Shown here: positions 7,882-17,136 of the stretch, piece by piece
Layout: the number at the start of each line of letters is the position of its first letter
How positions within the stretch are numbered: position 1 is the stretch's first letter
Assembly (NCBI RefSeq): GCF_003991425.1
Contig: NZ_CP034346.1
Coordinates: 2,269,501-2,333,500, forward strand
Source: Paenibacillus lutimineralis
GTDB taxonomy: Bacteria > Bacillota > Bacilli > Paenibacillales > Paenibacillaceae
Reading direction: 5' to 3'
Length of the DNA: 64,000 nucleotides
Program-made: the position numbers and the translations under genes
The notes under the pieces: generated by a model
What the model was told of the DNA's origin: nothing
The model's input: only the letters and a program-made list of their open reading frames with translations
Database searches by the model: none

Positions 7882-9933
7882 ATGGTCTCGATTGCTATTA
7901 ATAATTCAAACTCTACAACCTTCGATGCTTCAATAATTAACGAGGCTATTACTGGATATTTCGCAGAAGACCGTTGGAGTGCACTCAACTGCCCTCTACT
8001 AAAGGACAAATGGATGGGTTCCAAAGATAAGTGGTTAGTATTCGAAACATTTCGAAGCGAAAGTTTAAAGAGTGAGGTCAAATATTATTTCTACTCTAAC
8101 CTTGTACATAATTCTCTCTCACCAAAGACTCTTTGGCGTTCCTACTCGACTATTCTAATTACCTTAGGAAAGTTTCTCAATATTTACTATCCAAATTTAA
8201 AATCATTAATTGAACTGCCACTTGAGGAATTCATTGGGCAACTCCGTGTTTATATGATCTCTATTGGAAAACCCGTGGAAAAAAAACGTTATCTTACAGA
8301 ATCCAATTCACGATGGCAAAGTAGTGGAACCTCTGAAAGTATGGGATTAACTGCTGCAAGAAGTATTTACAATTATTTATATAGTGTGTTCAATGTAAAA
8401 CCTGAGACTGAATTAGATCGCTGGGATGTTAGAAAACTTGGCCTCGATTTTAATATAACTAGCGGCACCCACCACATTAACTTCAATTTAATTCCAAGCA
8501 ACTTTAAGGAATTCACGAAATCCTACTTTAAGTTGCGTTTAATTGACCACGGCGATCTATCTTGGGCTTCAGCGGTTTATCACATGATCATACTAAGAAC
8601 CTTTCTTGCTTTCATCAATACCAACTATCCACATTGGTGTGACCTAAAAAACCTTTCTAGAGCAGATATTCTTCGATATATAGAATATCTTCGCATTCAA
8701 CCAATGGGAGGTAACAGTGCAAAAGCTGGTCAGAAACCAACCGAAAAGTATATATATCGAACTCTAAGTGCAACACACTCTTTTCTTCAATACATTCAGA
8801 CTATAGGGTTTGATGAAGCGCCTGATAAACTTGTAAACACTCTTATTTTGTTATCTGAAGATGTGCCTAGGCAAAAGAGACGGAATGAAGAAGCTATTCA
8901 ATATATCCCCGATTATGTATGGGAACAAGTCGTTGAAAACATTTCTTCCATGGCATCAGATACCATACCGATAATTTTAGTTCTTGAAGCTACAGGATTC
9001 AGAATTTGCGATGTTCTTCAACTTAGACAGAATTGTCTTTTGGAACAAGAAGATGGTTTTTGGATAGAAGGTCGTCAACGCAAAACAAAACACATAAATC
9101 ATAAAGTCCCTGTCTCAAAGGAAATTGCTGATATTATAAAATCACAAATAACCTTCACAAATGAGGCATTGCCTTTTGAACAGAATAAACAGAATTATTT
9201 ATTTCCTGTACTAACAGGTAGGCGAAGAGGTATTCCCCCTCTAAACTCGACAATAACAAGACGATTAAATGATATGGCATTTAAGTGCGGTATAACTGAT
9301 ATTAACGGGAATATTTATTGGTTCAAGAGCCATAGCTTTCGTCATCGATATGGCGTTAACCTTGTCAATAATGGAATGAATATATATCACATTCAAAAAT
9401 TAATGGCACATGCTTGTCCTGAAATTACACTCCACTATGCTAAACTACATGATAAATCCTTGCGCGATGCTTGGGAAAATGCAAGAAACTCTACCGCCAT
9501 AAAACTAGATGACAACGGATTTATTGTTTCTTCAAATATTGAGTCAGCAGCTAGTGAGAATGGACTAGAACTAGAGTGGATTCGCCACAATTTAGATTCC
9601 GTTCGCTTAGATCATGGTTATTGTATTAAAGTCCCGAGCCAGCAATGTGATTACTTGGAAACTACCCTAGACCCACCTTGCATTAAAAATAAATGTAGAA
9701 GTTTTCATGTAGACCAAACTTTTATTGACTACTATCAGAAACAGATTTCCATTATGCAAACAGACATCAATACTTACAATAATACGGGTAGGTATAGATC
9801 CATAGAAATTATTAAGCCTAGACTAGAAAAATTTCAAAAAATCTTAGAGAGACTTCTTAATAATCAACCGCTTCTTGGAATGAACAAATCCTCAAGAGAA
9901 TATGTCGCAAACGAACGGAGCAGTGGTAAATGA
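7882..9933 (+). CDS. tnpB: Tn554-type transposase B, tyrosine recombinase
   Basis: This 683-aa protein is the larger partner recombinase. A long N-terminal region recognises DNA. The catalytic domain (about residues 345-540) shows Arg in EATGFRICDVLQL, His-x-x-Arg in SHSFRHRYGVNLVNNG and the Tyr in ITLHYAKLHD. The C-terminal part carries a conserved EWIRHNLDSVRLDHGYC block followed by a Cys-rich stretch (QQCDYLETTLDPPCIKNKC) that probably binds zinc, typical of TnpB of this family. It starts seven bases after tnpA and overlaps the next gene by ATGA, so the set is cotranscribed. Confidence 0.85.
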   Translation: MVSIAINNSNSTTFDASIINEAITGYFAEDRWSALNCPLLKDKWMGSKDKWLVFETFRSESLKSEVKYYFYSNLVHNSLSPKTLWRSYSTILITLGKFLNIYYPNLKSLIELPLEEFIGQLRVYMISIGKPVEKKRYLTESNSRWQSSGTSESMGLTAARSIYNYLYSVFNVKPETELDRWDVRKLGLDFNITSGTHHINFNLIPSNFKEFTKSYFKLRLIDHGDLSWASAVYHMIILRTFLAFINTNYPHWCDLKNLSRADILRYIEYLRIQPMGGNSAKAGQKPTEKYIYRTLSATHSFLQYIQTIGFDEAPDKLVNTLILLSEDVPRQKRRNEEAIQYIPDYVWEQVVENISSMASDTIPIILVLEATGFRICDVLQLRQNCLLEQEDGFWIEGRQRKTKHINHKVPVSKEIADIIKSQITFTNEALPFEQNKQNYLFPVLTGRRRGIPPLNSTITRRLNDMAFKCGITDINGNIYWFKSHSFRHRYGVNLVNNGMNIYHIQKLMAHACPEITLHYAKLHDKSLRDAWENARNSTAIKLDDNGFIVSSNIESAASENGLELEWIRHNLDSVRLDHGYCIKVPSQQCDYLETTLDPPCIKNKCRSFHVDQTFIDYYQKQISIMQTDINTYNNTGRYRSIEIIKPRLEKFQKILERLLNNQPLLGMNKSSREYVANERSSGK

Positions 9934-11926
9934 GTACAGTTGAGCAATATCCAATTGCTGCTTTACCTTTCTCAAGTGAAGAGCAAATAAAGTTATATAA
10001 CCAAACAGTTCTGCAGGAACTTATCGGTATTTATGACTCACATAATTGGAATATTAGCGATTTAATTGATGTTCAGTATGAACAAGCCATGTATTTTGAC
10101 TTTACTTTATTTCAGAATCCATACATCCGTAATGAAATAAAATTTTACATAAAGAATCTACTCTCACTACTGTCCTTCGATGACGTAAAAACTATTCTTA
10201 ACTACAGGAAATCTTTCAATTTAATATCAAGATTTATCAAACAGTTCTATCCGACGATAACTTCCATTACCGAGATTCCTAGAGACGTATTTGTAAGATA
10301 TTGTAGGTCCATATACCCGACAATCCGAAGTAGTTCGGCTAGTAACCATATAGGATTCTTTTCTCGAGTAAACTCCTTTTATTTGGATTTTTATGATCAG
10401 CGTTTAGAAGTAGATAAAGATCGATGGAGTGCTAAAAAGCTTGGTTTGGATTATAACAAAACCCAAGGTGTTCCTATTTTTGATTTTTCATTTTTCCCAA
10501 AACCTTATAAAGGGCTTATAAAAAAATATATCTATACACGTTTAGTTATCCAAAAATCGGTATCATGCGGTACGGCATTAGGCTATGTATCTAAGTTGCA
10601 TTTGTTTTTTACTTTTATTTCGTTAAGCCATCCTGATTGGACTAATTTAAATTTACTGAGTCGCTCAGATATAATTGGGTTTTTAGAGTATATTAAAAAA
10701 ACACCTATGGGAGGTAAAAACCTATATTGGAATACACAAAAAATATCAGATGGCCATATTATACGCTGTATTAGCCATCTGGAAGTGTTTATTGATTACA
10801 TTCAACGAAACGAATTTATTGAGGCACCTTTTACGAACTTGAAAAACCTAATTTATCCAGGAGATAAACCAAAGCAACAAAGGCCGAAAGTAGATAAAAC
10901 AAAATATATCCCTGACTTTATATGGAACCAAATCACATCAAAAATACACCTTCTACCTAAAGACATAGTAATAATAATTTTATTACTGGAATGTACCGGA
11001 TTCAGAATTTCTGATGTACTGACGCTAAAAATCGATTGTTTACTACATAAAGAAGATGGCTATTGGATTACTGGTAATCAACGCAAGGTAGATGATCCCT
11101 TTCATAAAGTTCCGATCACACTAGAAATTGCTCAAATCATTGAAACGCAAAAGCAATACGTAGAAAAAAATTATCTTTCAATGAAAATCCATCTTCCTTA
11201 CTTATTCCTATCGTTTCCGGACCAAAGAAAGGCGAACCTTATCTTGGTAGTACAATTAGGCATCACTTAAATAAAATAGCAAAAATGTTTGAAATCAAAG
11301 ATGAATCTGGAGAAATATACAAATTTACTAATCATGCATTTCGACATAGATACGGGGTTACTCTTGTTAATAACGGTATGAGCTTGCTTCACGTTCAAAA
11401 ACTTATGGCCCATACAAGCCCAGAAATGACCATTATATATGCTCAAATTCTTGATAAGACCAAAAGACTAGAGTGGGAACGTGCTAATCAAAAAGGCGCT
11501 GTAAGACTTCAAGCATCGGGTATTATTGTTGACGCTGATTTTGAAGAACAAGCTATTGAACAAGGCTTGGAACTTGAATGGATACGACATAACTTAGATT
11601 CAGTTCGCTTAGACCATGGTTTTTGCATTAAGAGCCCTAAGGTAAACTGTTCGTTTCTAGAGCAAACAATGGAACCTCCATGTATTAAAAATAATTGTTC
11701 AAGTTTTCATGTTGACATGTCCTTCGTGTCTTATTATGCGGAACAAATTATTAAAATGGAGTCTGATTTACTAATCTACAAAGAGAAATCACGTCAGCGC
11801 TCAATCGAGATTCTTCTACCCAAATTACAGAGATATAAGGAGTTAGTTCAAAGTCTTCTGAAAAGTGGTAGTATGATGGGAATGTCTAAAAGCTCACGTG
11901 AATATACAGAATCTGAGAGAAACTGA
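9930..11926 (+). pseudogene. Second TnpB-like recombinase, broken by a frameshift
   Basis: Two frames, 9930-11270 and 11285-11926, together spell a TnpB paralogue of about 665 aa. It shares the EATGFRI-like block (ECTGFRISDVLTL), HAFRHRYGVTLVNNG, MTIIYAQ and the C-terminal EWIRHNLDSVRLDHGFC zinc-like region with the gene before it. The reading frame is lost near 11205-11208: the downstream frame continues as PIVSGPKKGEPYLGSTIRHH, aligning with the intact TnpB, while the upstream frame runs on to a false end at 11270. A one-base loss explains this. The catalytic His, Arg and Tyr lie after the break, so the protein is probably inactive unless the base is a sequencing error. Confidence 0.75.
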
Positions 11927-11939
11927 GGTGTTCTTCAAA

Positions 11940-12323
11940 ATGGCAAATCATAACCCTAATTATTCTGGTTTACTAATGCATGCAAAAAACAAGTCTGAAG
12001 AAGTAGAAAAGAGAGTGGACGATGCTCTAAAAAAAATGATAAAGAACCAATTGAAAATTAACTTTAACTCTGTTTCAGAACAATGCGGGGTCTCAAAGGC
12101 GTTTCTTTACAAAAATGAGAAACTTCGTAATAGAATTGAAGTGCTACGCCAACAACAAGTCGGCCTTTCCTCACCTAAGCAAGTAAAGAGACATATGAGC
12201 GATGCTTCTAAAGACGTTATTATCGTGTCACTTAGAAATAGAATTACCAAGCTTGAAACAGAGAATAAAGAACTTAAAGAACAATTAAAAATCAACTTTG
12301 GAAAAGTATACGAGTCAATTTAG
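11940..12323 (+). CDS. tnpC: Tn554-type transposase C-like protein
   Basis: This 127-aa protein closes the recombinase set, like Tn554 TnpC (about 125 aa), an accessory factor that raises transposition efficiency and orientation bias. Residues 30-65 contain a helix-turn-helix-like piece (NSVSEQCGVSKAFLYKNEKLRNRI). The C-terminus (about 90-118) is a heptad-rich coiled coil (IVSLRNRITKLETENKELKEQL). The start at 11940 has GAGGTG upstream; an earlier in-frame ATG at 11898 lies within the preceding gene. An AATGACGTG hairpin follows. Confidence 0.75.
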   Translation: MANHNPNYSGLLMHAKNKSEEVEKRVDDALKKMIKNQLKINFNSVSEQCGVSKAFLYKNEKLRNRIEVLRQQQVGLSSPKQVKRHMSDASKDVIIVSLRNRITKLETENKELKEQLKINFGKVYESI

Positions 12324-12395
12324 CTGTTTGATGAAAATAAAGTAATTGACTGGATGTGCTTATCCACACCGTTTTTAAATAAATTCATATAGAAT

Positions 12396-12433
12396 AATGA
12401 CGTGTCAAATTAGTTGCCAATTTGCACGTCATT
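12396..12433. terminator. Hairpin between tnpC and the DGQHR gene
   Basis: AATGACGTG and CACGTCATT pair perfectly, with further AAATT/AATTT pairing inside. The convergent gene ends on both sides suggest a two-way terminator, but the T-run is poor. Confidence 0.45.
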
Positions 12434-12500
12434 GTCATATCATTTGATACTTCTCTCCGCAAATCAAACCCCATTAAGTACAGTTTCTAAGCTTTATAAA

Positions 12501-13496
12501 TTAGCCTATCATCTGCTCTACTAATTCAGATGCAAGTGTTCTAGACCCACTCATTCCCTTTACATACTTCAATTGCCCATCACTAGACCATTCAATTCCT
12601 TTTAACCGCTTAATAAGTCGACCAGCAGCAGCGAGTTCAACTTGCTTGCGGGACTCTTGTACGCAGCTCGCAAGCATCTGAGAACCGGCAATGGATAGTG
12701 CATCGAGACAAACAATATGCGTTAATCGTTGTCCTTTATAATCCATCCATTCAGAAGGAAATAGTTCTTTAACTTGTGAGAAATAAAATATGGCAAGGGA
12801 AAGTTTCTCTTCTTTAGAGAATACACTCAACTTTCGATCCCTAAACAGTAAGCCTAACGTACGATACAAATTTTGCAGAGTGATATGCCTTCCTTTGTTA
12901 CGCTTACCAGTAATGCTTCCGTTGTTATGAAATGGACTATCCTTTTGAATTAACAATTGTGTAGCCACCCAACTCAACTCATCAGAATCTCTTCTGAGAT
13001 ATTTACTTAAAGAGGGGCCAATCCCCTTGGCCTTTGTATTTATCGTGTCAAAAAGCTTTATTTCCTCATCTTCATCGAGACAATGAAATGAAAGAAAAGG
13101 AACATTCAAATCAGAGTTAGTTTCTTGAATATAACGTTGAATGCCACCTAAACGATGCTGGCCATCCATCAAAGAAGCCTTCCCTTTACATATTAGGCGC
13201 CCAAAAGATGGACGCTCACGATTATAACAAGCAAACTCCCAATGGGAAGCTGCATTGAGTAGAATTGGTGTGAAAAGTGCATCTTCACCCTTAGAAAGGT
13301 AAATAGCGAAATCATGGCTTCTTTTCGGATCTACCGGTCTCTGATAACCCTTTCCAGAAGGATCATTGTACGGCTTTACATAAAATAAATTCAGTATGGT
13401 TGACGCTGATATATTCCCCTGGTAAGCAATTTTGCCTCTAATTTTGCTCAAAAGAACATTCTCAATTACCACTTGATTTGGAAGAGTATTATTCAT
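12501..13496 (-). CDS. DGQHR-domain protein (DndB-like)
   Basis: This 331-aa protein has the DGQHR motif in LMDGQHRLGGIQRY (about residue 113). It also has conserved flanks YQRPVDPKRSHDF before it and FDTINTKAKGI after it, which are typical of the DGQHR/DndB family. DndB regulates phosphorothioate DNA modification genes, but no dndACDE partners lie in the window, so this is an orphan relative whose job is unknown. It is divergent from an XRE regulator, with three ATAACAT-type boxes between them. The pair sits just behind the transposase genes and looks like the first cargo module of the element. Confidence 0.75.
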   Translation of the reverse strand: MNNTLPNQVVIENVLLSKIRGKIAYQGNISASTILNLFYVKPYNDPSGKGYQRPVDPKRSHDFAIYLSKGEDALFTPILLNAASHWEFACYNRERPSFGRLICKGKASLMDGQHRLGGIQRYIQETNSDLNVPFLSFHCLDEDEEIKLFDTINTKAKGIGPSLSKYLRRDSDELSWVATQLLIQKDSPFHNNGSITGKRNKGRHITLQNLYRTLGLLFRDRKLSVFSKEEKLSLAIFYFSQVKELFPSEWMDYKGQRLTHIVCLDALSIAGSQMLASCVQESRKQVELAAAGRLIKRLKGIEWSSDGQLKYVKGMSGSRTLASELVEQMIG

Positions 13497-13517
13497 GATG
13501 TTTTTCTCACCCTTATA

Positions 13518-13579
13518 ATGTTATTTCACAACCATAATAGTTCTTATAACATCTAAAATCAAATGGTTTTATATGTTAT
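13518..13579. promoter_or_regulatory. Three ATAACAT/ATGTTAT boxes between divergent genes
   Basis: ATGTTAT at 13518-13524, ATAACAT at 13546-13552 and ATGTTAT at 13573-13579 recur about every 27-28 bp in the gap between the DGQHR gene and the XRE gene. The last two form an extended dyad CTTATAACAT / ATGTTATGAG. They are likely operators for the adjacent XRE protein. Confidence 0.45.
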
Positions 13580-13633
13580 GAGTGTATTTAATAATTCGTG
13601 TGACTTGCCTACTCTTTAGGAGAGGTGGTCTTT

Positions 13634-13975
13634 ATGGCAGAATTAATCAAACAAATTGGGCAGCAAATCCGTATTCTTCGGAAGAATCGCGGACTTACAC
13701 AAGAACAATTAGGAGAAATGACGCAACTGCCCCAGTCATATGTTGGAAGTGTGGAGCGTGGAGAAAAGAATATTTCACTGGAGACCCTCGAGAGGTTAAT
13801 TAATGCTTTAAGAATCAGCCCCGCTGAGGTATTAGGAACAGTGCAACTCTCTGAAAAAGAAAAGATGCTAGACTCGTTGAAAGTGTTGCTTCACAATCGA
13901 AGCATAAAGGAAATCGAAATTATCTATAGGCTGTCTAAAGATGTATTAGCTGCATTTGATGCAAAGAAATACTAA
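13634..13975 (+). CDS. XRE-family helix-turn-helix regulator
   Basis: This 113-aa protein has an N-terminal Cro/CI-type helix-turn-helix at about residues 6-62 (IRILRKNRGLTQEQLGEMT, then YVGSVERGEKNISLETLERL), followed by a short helical tail. The start at 13634 lies behind GGAGAGGTGG; a start three codons earlier is less well spaced. It faces away from the DGQHR gene and probably represses both genes through the boxes at 13518-13579. Such regulators commonly control cargo or excision of mobile elements. Confidence 0.85.
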   Translation: MAELIKQIGQQIRILRKNRGLTQEQLGEMTQLPQSYVGSVERGEKNISLETLERLINALRISPAEVLGTVQLSEKEKMLDSLKVLLHNRSIKEIEIIYRLSKDVLAAFDAKKY

Positions 13976-13990
13976 AATGACTCTTTAATG

Positions 13991-14018
13991 AAGTGGTCTA
14001 TTATAGACCACTTTTAGA
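13991..14018. terminator. Terminator between convergent XRE and YolD-like genes
   Basis: AAGTGGTCTA and TAGACCACTT form a perfect ten-base stem with a three-base loop and a short T-run. It can serve both converging genes. Confidence 0.75.
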
Positions 14019-14034
14019 ACTACAGACCCTTTGT

Positions 14035-14508
14035 TTAAGGTTTAAACATCTCTGACACATACCTAGAGATTCTTACACTTATTTCAGCTCTTGCAACATC
14101 ACGCATCATAGCAAACGTATCCTCATACCCTCGGCAGACAAACCTATAATGGACAGCACTGTCCACGCGCTCTTCTTGAAACACTTTTATGTTCCTTACC
14201 TTCATTTTCTTTCTTACCACGCTTAAATCTGCATGAATTCGTGCCATTAAGACTTGAGAAGCCTTTATATACAGGCTTTTTAACGAATAAGAAGTAAACC
14301 CAATCTCAGTATTGTTTTTATCTACAATCGTAAGTATCATGGGCAGCAGCACATAGTCTCGAACTAATTCAAGATCCTCCTTGGTCGGCAGTTCTGTCTT
14401 CACTTTCTCTTGCTGTCCATACCTACGACTCAGGTATTGTTCCCTATGTTCAGGGAGCATCATTCGGCTGGATTCCCAGCGACCGTTGCCTTCTAGCTTC
14501 TTACTCAT
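14035..14508 (-). CDS. YolD-like N-terminus fused to an SOS-accessory domain
   Basis: This 157-aa protein begins with the YolD-family motif GNGRWESSRMMLPEHRE (residues 7-23), nearly identical to that of the YolD at 37386. The remaining two thirds resemble the 136-aa protein at 6182 instead of a normal YolD domain. It overlaps the uvrX gene upstream by ATGA and is therefore translated with it. YolD proteins are partners of UvrX/YqjW in SOS translesion synthesis, so a role in polymerase assembly or control is likely. The mixed build points to domain shuffling within this gene family. Confidence 0.65.
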   Translation of the reverse strand: MSKKLEGNGRWESSRMMLPEHREQYLSRRYGQQEKVKTELPTKEDLELVRDYVLLPMILTIVDKNNTEIGFTSYSLKSLYIKASQVLMARIHADLSVVRKKMKVRNIKVFQEERVDSAVHYRFVCRGYEDTFAMMRDVARAEISVRISRYVSEMFKP

Positions 14509-15758
14509 TTGTAGTGTCCTCCTATTTTGACGCTTCGGTCACGTGCCTGGGCTGCCTTAAGTAACGAGGATGCCCGCAGAATCGAGGTCGTTCCAAACTT
14601 ATGGCGGATCGCATCCGTGACGCGTTCCAGCTTTCTTTCCTTTTCCCTATTGCCGAACAGGGTAAGCTGATATTGGTCATCGGGCACCAGCTTAGATAAT
14701 GTCACGCCGAGTCTGCGAACAGGGAGCCGGTCCCAATGGGTATAAAATAACGTCTTGGCCGCAGTGAATACTTCCATCGTAATATTCGTCGGATCTGGTA
14801 CCGCCATCTGGTGAAAAAAGCCTGTCGGCCGATCGAAATCAGTACCTTGTGCCCCTGCTGCGACGACGCTGCCCATATAACCCTTGGCGCGGCTACGTCG
14901 GCAAACTTCCTCGCTTAATTCCAGTAGAATGACATCAATTTCCTGAGGCTTGCTGTAATCACGGGGTAGCGTCATTTGATGGCCGATGGCCTTCTGTACG
15001 TCATGCGAGCTTGGCTTGACTGGGCTCTGATCAATACCGTTCGCTGTCTGCCAGAATAACTCCGCCTGAATATCGCTGTTGCGACCCATCCGCGCCCGCA
15101 GCTTGCGCTTGAATTCTGGCAAGGGGAGACTACCAAGGTCGCCGATCGTCGCGAGTCCCATCCGTTGGAAATGTGCGGTCATCCGTGAGCCAACACCGAA
15201 CATTTTATTTATTGGCTGCGGCCACAACAGGGTTTCTACATCACTTTTGGGTAACGTGAAAATTCCTGTTTCGTTTTTCTTTGCCCATATATCTGTTGCC
15301 ATTTTAGCAAGGATCTTTGTTGAGCTTATACCTACTCTAATCCAGACACCTGTATACATCATTACCTTTACTTGGATTCTGCGCGCAATCTCCTCTGGAG
15401 AACCAAAGTAAGAGAGGGAACCAGTCACGTCTAAAAACTGTTCATCAATTGAAAAAGGCTCCACCAAATCTGTAAAGGATTCAAATATTTCCGTTATCAT
15501 GAGTGACACATCAATATAAGTTTGCATATGTGGGCGAATAACTACTACATCAGGACATTTCCCAAGAGCCTCTCCTAATGTCTCAGCAGTTGTTATACCG
15601 TATTGCTTAGCAATTGGACATGCTGCAAGGACGATTCCAGATCTCCGTGTCGGGTCACCAGCTACAATGAGTGGCTTATCGCGATATTCTGGGTGCGCTG
15701 CTTTTTCGACTGACGCATAAAAAGATTGACAATCTGCTAACATAATAACGGGCTCCAC
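14505..15758 (-). CDS. uvrX: Y-family DNA polymerase, UvrX/YqjW type (intact copy)
   Basis: This 417-aa translesion polymerase of the UmuC/DinB superfamily copies damaged DNA during the SOS response. The catalytic acidic residues are present: Asp in ADCQSFYASVEK (residue 9) and Asp-Glu in FSIDEQFLDVTG (about residue 106). The helix-hairpin-helix and little-finger regions follow, and the length is normal. The start is a GTG at 15758 behind GGAGGAGGG. Two LexA boxes at 15781-15824 cover its promoter. It is homologous to the split uvrX that the element interrupts, so the element carries a working substitute for the gene it destroys. Confidence 0.88.
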   Translation of the reverse strand: MEPVIMLADCQSFYASVEKAAHPEYRDKPLIVAGDPTRRSGIVLAACPIAKQYGITTAETLGEALGKCPDVVVIRPHMQTYIDVSLMITEIFESFTDLVEPFSIDEQFLDVTGSLSYFGSPEEIARRIQVKVMMYTGVWIRVGISSTKILAKMATDIWAKKNETGIFTLPKSDVETLLWPQPINKMFGVGSRMTAHFQRMGLATIGDLGSLPLPEFKRKLRARMGRNSDIQAELFWQTANGIDQSPVKPSSHDVQKAIGHQMTLPRDYSKPQEIDVILLELSEEVCRRSRAKGYMGSVVAAGAQGTDFDRPTGFFHQMAVPDPTNITMEVFTAAKTLFYTHWDRLPVRRLGVTLSKLVPDDQYQLTLFGNREKERKLERVTDAIRHKFGTTSILRASSLLKAAQARDRSVKIGGHYK

Positions 15759-15780
15759 AATGACACCCTCCTCCGGAATG

Positions 15781-15824
15781 CGAAAGTATGTTCCTGTATT
15801 TATTATATACCGAATATATGTTCG
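15781..15824 (-). promoter_or_regulatory. SOS promoter of the intact uvrX with two LexA boxes
   Basis: CGAATATATGTTCG at 15811-15824 and CGAAAGTATGTTCC at 15781-15794 fit the Firmicutes LexA box. They are 30 bp apart, with TATAAT (read on the minus strand, 15807-15802) between them. The arrangement matches 6093-6136. Confidence 0.8.
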
Positions 15825-16431
15825 TGATTCAAAGGTTAAATTACCCAGTTAAAGTTTATTTTTCGAGTTCTCCTTTTACGTGATTAATGATAAAGGTAAT
15901 GTTTCATGATTTTGCTCGAGACAAGAACTTAATCTCATTGCCGATTTGTTAAAATAGAGTTAACAAAGCTCAATAGTTACGACATGAATGAATACCTAAA
16001 AGTTTTAACAATACACCGACAATACTAACTTCTTCAACCCAAGTGATATTTCAATAACAGTTTTTTTCTAAAAGGGAAGTTTTTTTGTTTATAAATCCCC
16101 TTAATAAAAGTATTTTGTCGATCTTGGCTTAAAGAAGTCGCAAAATCGCGGCATTTTTTTAAACGATAAAAGCTCTTGTCTCGAGCTGAGGACAAAAACT
16201 TATATCGTTAGCCGAAATGAACAAAGAACCTATATCCTAAGACAATTTAAAGCTCTGAATAATTGATATTGAGTAAGCAATGGCGTTAAGCTAACGGGCA
16301 GGATAGCGCAAAAGTTTCGCGAATATCCTACATATGGAATTATTTGAGAAGTTCATGAAAAAGACGTTATCCGAAATACCTGAGAAATCTAAAAAACAAG
16401 ATAGAGCATAGATTTAATAGGAGGTTAAACG
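15825..16431. other. Noncoding stretch with diverged direct and inverted repeats
   Basis: No gene is seen. CTCGAGACAAGA at 15915-15926 recurs as its exact complement at 16174-16185. A 35-40 bp block starting with CTCGAG at 15915 recurs, diverged, in direct orientation at 16180-16219 (both continue ACAA-AACTTA, then GCCGA and ATG or TTG). The rest is AT-rich with several T-runs. It may hold a remnant or a regulatory RNA; I cannot tell. Confidence 0.35.
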
Positions 16432-17136
16432 ATGAAAGAAGTAATTATAAGGCATGGTGGAGATTATTTGCCAATTGAAGATATTGATTTTTCAATAATA
16501 GCTAATGATCTTAGGTCTCTCCTGTTTTATAGAGATGATATATTTCTTGGAATGCAAGCAATGAATATTGGTATTATCGATCCTAATATTACTCAATTTG
16601 AGTATAACCTATTAGAAACGTATATTGAGAAAGAGAGAACTCCATCTTTTGAAGCGATGACTGTAGGGGCATTCTCTCAAATGTGGATTTTTGCATTATA
16701 TGAAGTTCTACGTTTGTGGCGAGACAGAAAGTATGATTTTTCTAAACTGTTCAAAAACGGTGGAATTGAATTAAAACTAAAATCACTTGCTGATAATGAA
16801 GATCATATGAATTTAACTTTACATGCTAGAAGGAGACAATTGGAGAAATTTCGAGATGATCAGTTTTTTAGAGATGAAGTTGAATATTGTTGGGTTCAAT
16901 TAGAACCTGTTTACAAGTTGGTTGAATTATATAGAATGAATATGGCCAAACATGCGGCACCGGGCAAGAGTAATGCTATTCCAATCGCGCCTGGTTACGG
17001 GCGAATTAACAGTCTATGTGGCGCATTAGATTATGAGTTGCTTTTAGATAGAGATAGTTATGAATTGCTTAATAGAAGAAATGTTGCAGATAATTTGAGG
17101 GAAGCTCTGTTAGTTATTAGAGCTAATAAAAAATAA
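16432..17136 (+). CDS. Conserved-looking protein of unknown function
   Basis: This 234-aa protein is not recognised. It is soluble, charged and helical, with no signal or membrane segment. Landmarks are the aromatic MWIFALYEVLRLWRDR (about residues 83-98), the RRRQLEKFRDD helix and the C-terminal block IAPGYGRINSLCGALDYELL, which looks conserved. A ribosome site AGGAGG precedes the ATG. Its last 53 codons plus the next 168 bp are repeated almost exactly at 23864-24191. It lies between the SOS pair and the RES-domain gene inside the element, so it is possibly a defence or toxin-related gene, but no motif shows this. Confidence 0.6.
   Translation: MKEVIIRHGGDYLPIEDIDFSIIANDLRSLLFYRDDIFLGMQAMNIGIIDPNITQFEYNLLETYIEKERTPSFEAMTVGAFSQMWIFALYEVLRLWRDRKYDFSKLFKNGGIELKLKSLADNEDHMNLTLHARRRQLEKFRDDQFFRDEVEYCWVQLEPVYKLVELYRMNMAKHAAPGKSNAIPIAPGYGRINSLCGALDYELLLDRDSYELLNRRNVADNLREALLVIRANKK

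Noticed and set aside
9930..11926. Programmed frameshift in the second tnpB
   Set aside because: No slippery heptamer or downstream stimulatory structure is evident at 11205-11208; a simple one-base deletion is the better explanation.
13582..13803. 73-codon frame overlapping the XRE gene
   Set aside because: It overlaps the helix-turn-helix coding sequence in another frame and lacks a ribosome site.
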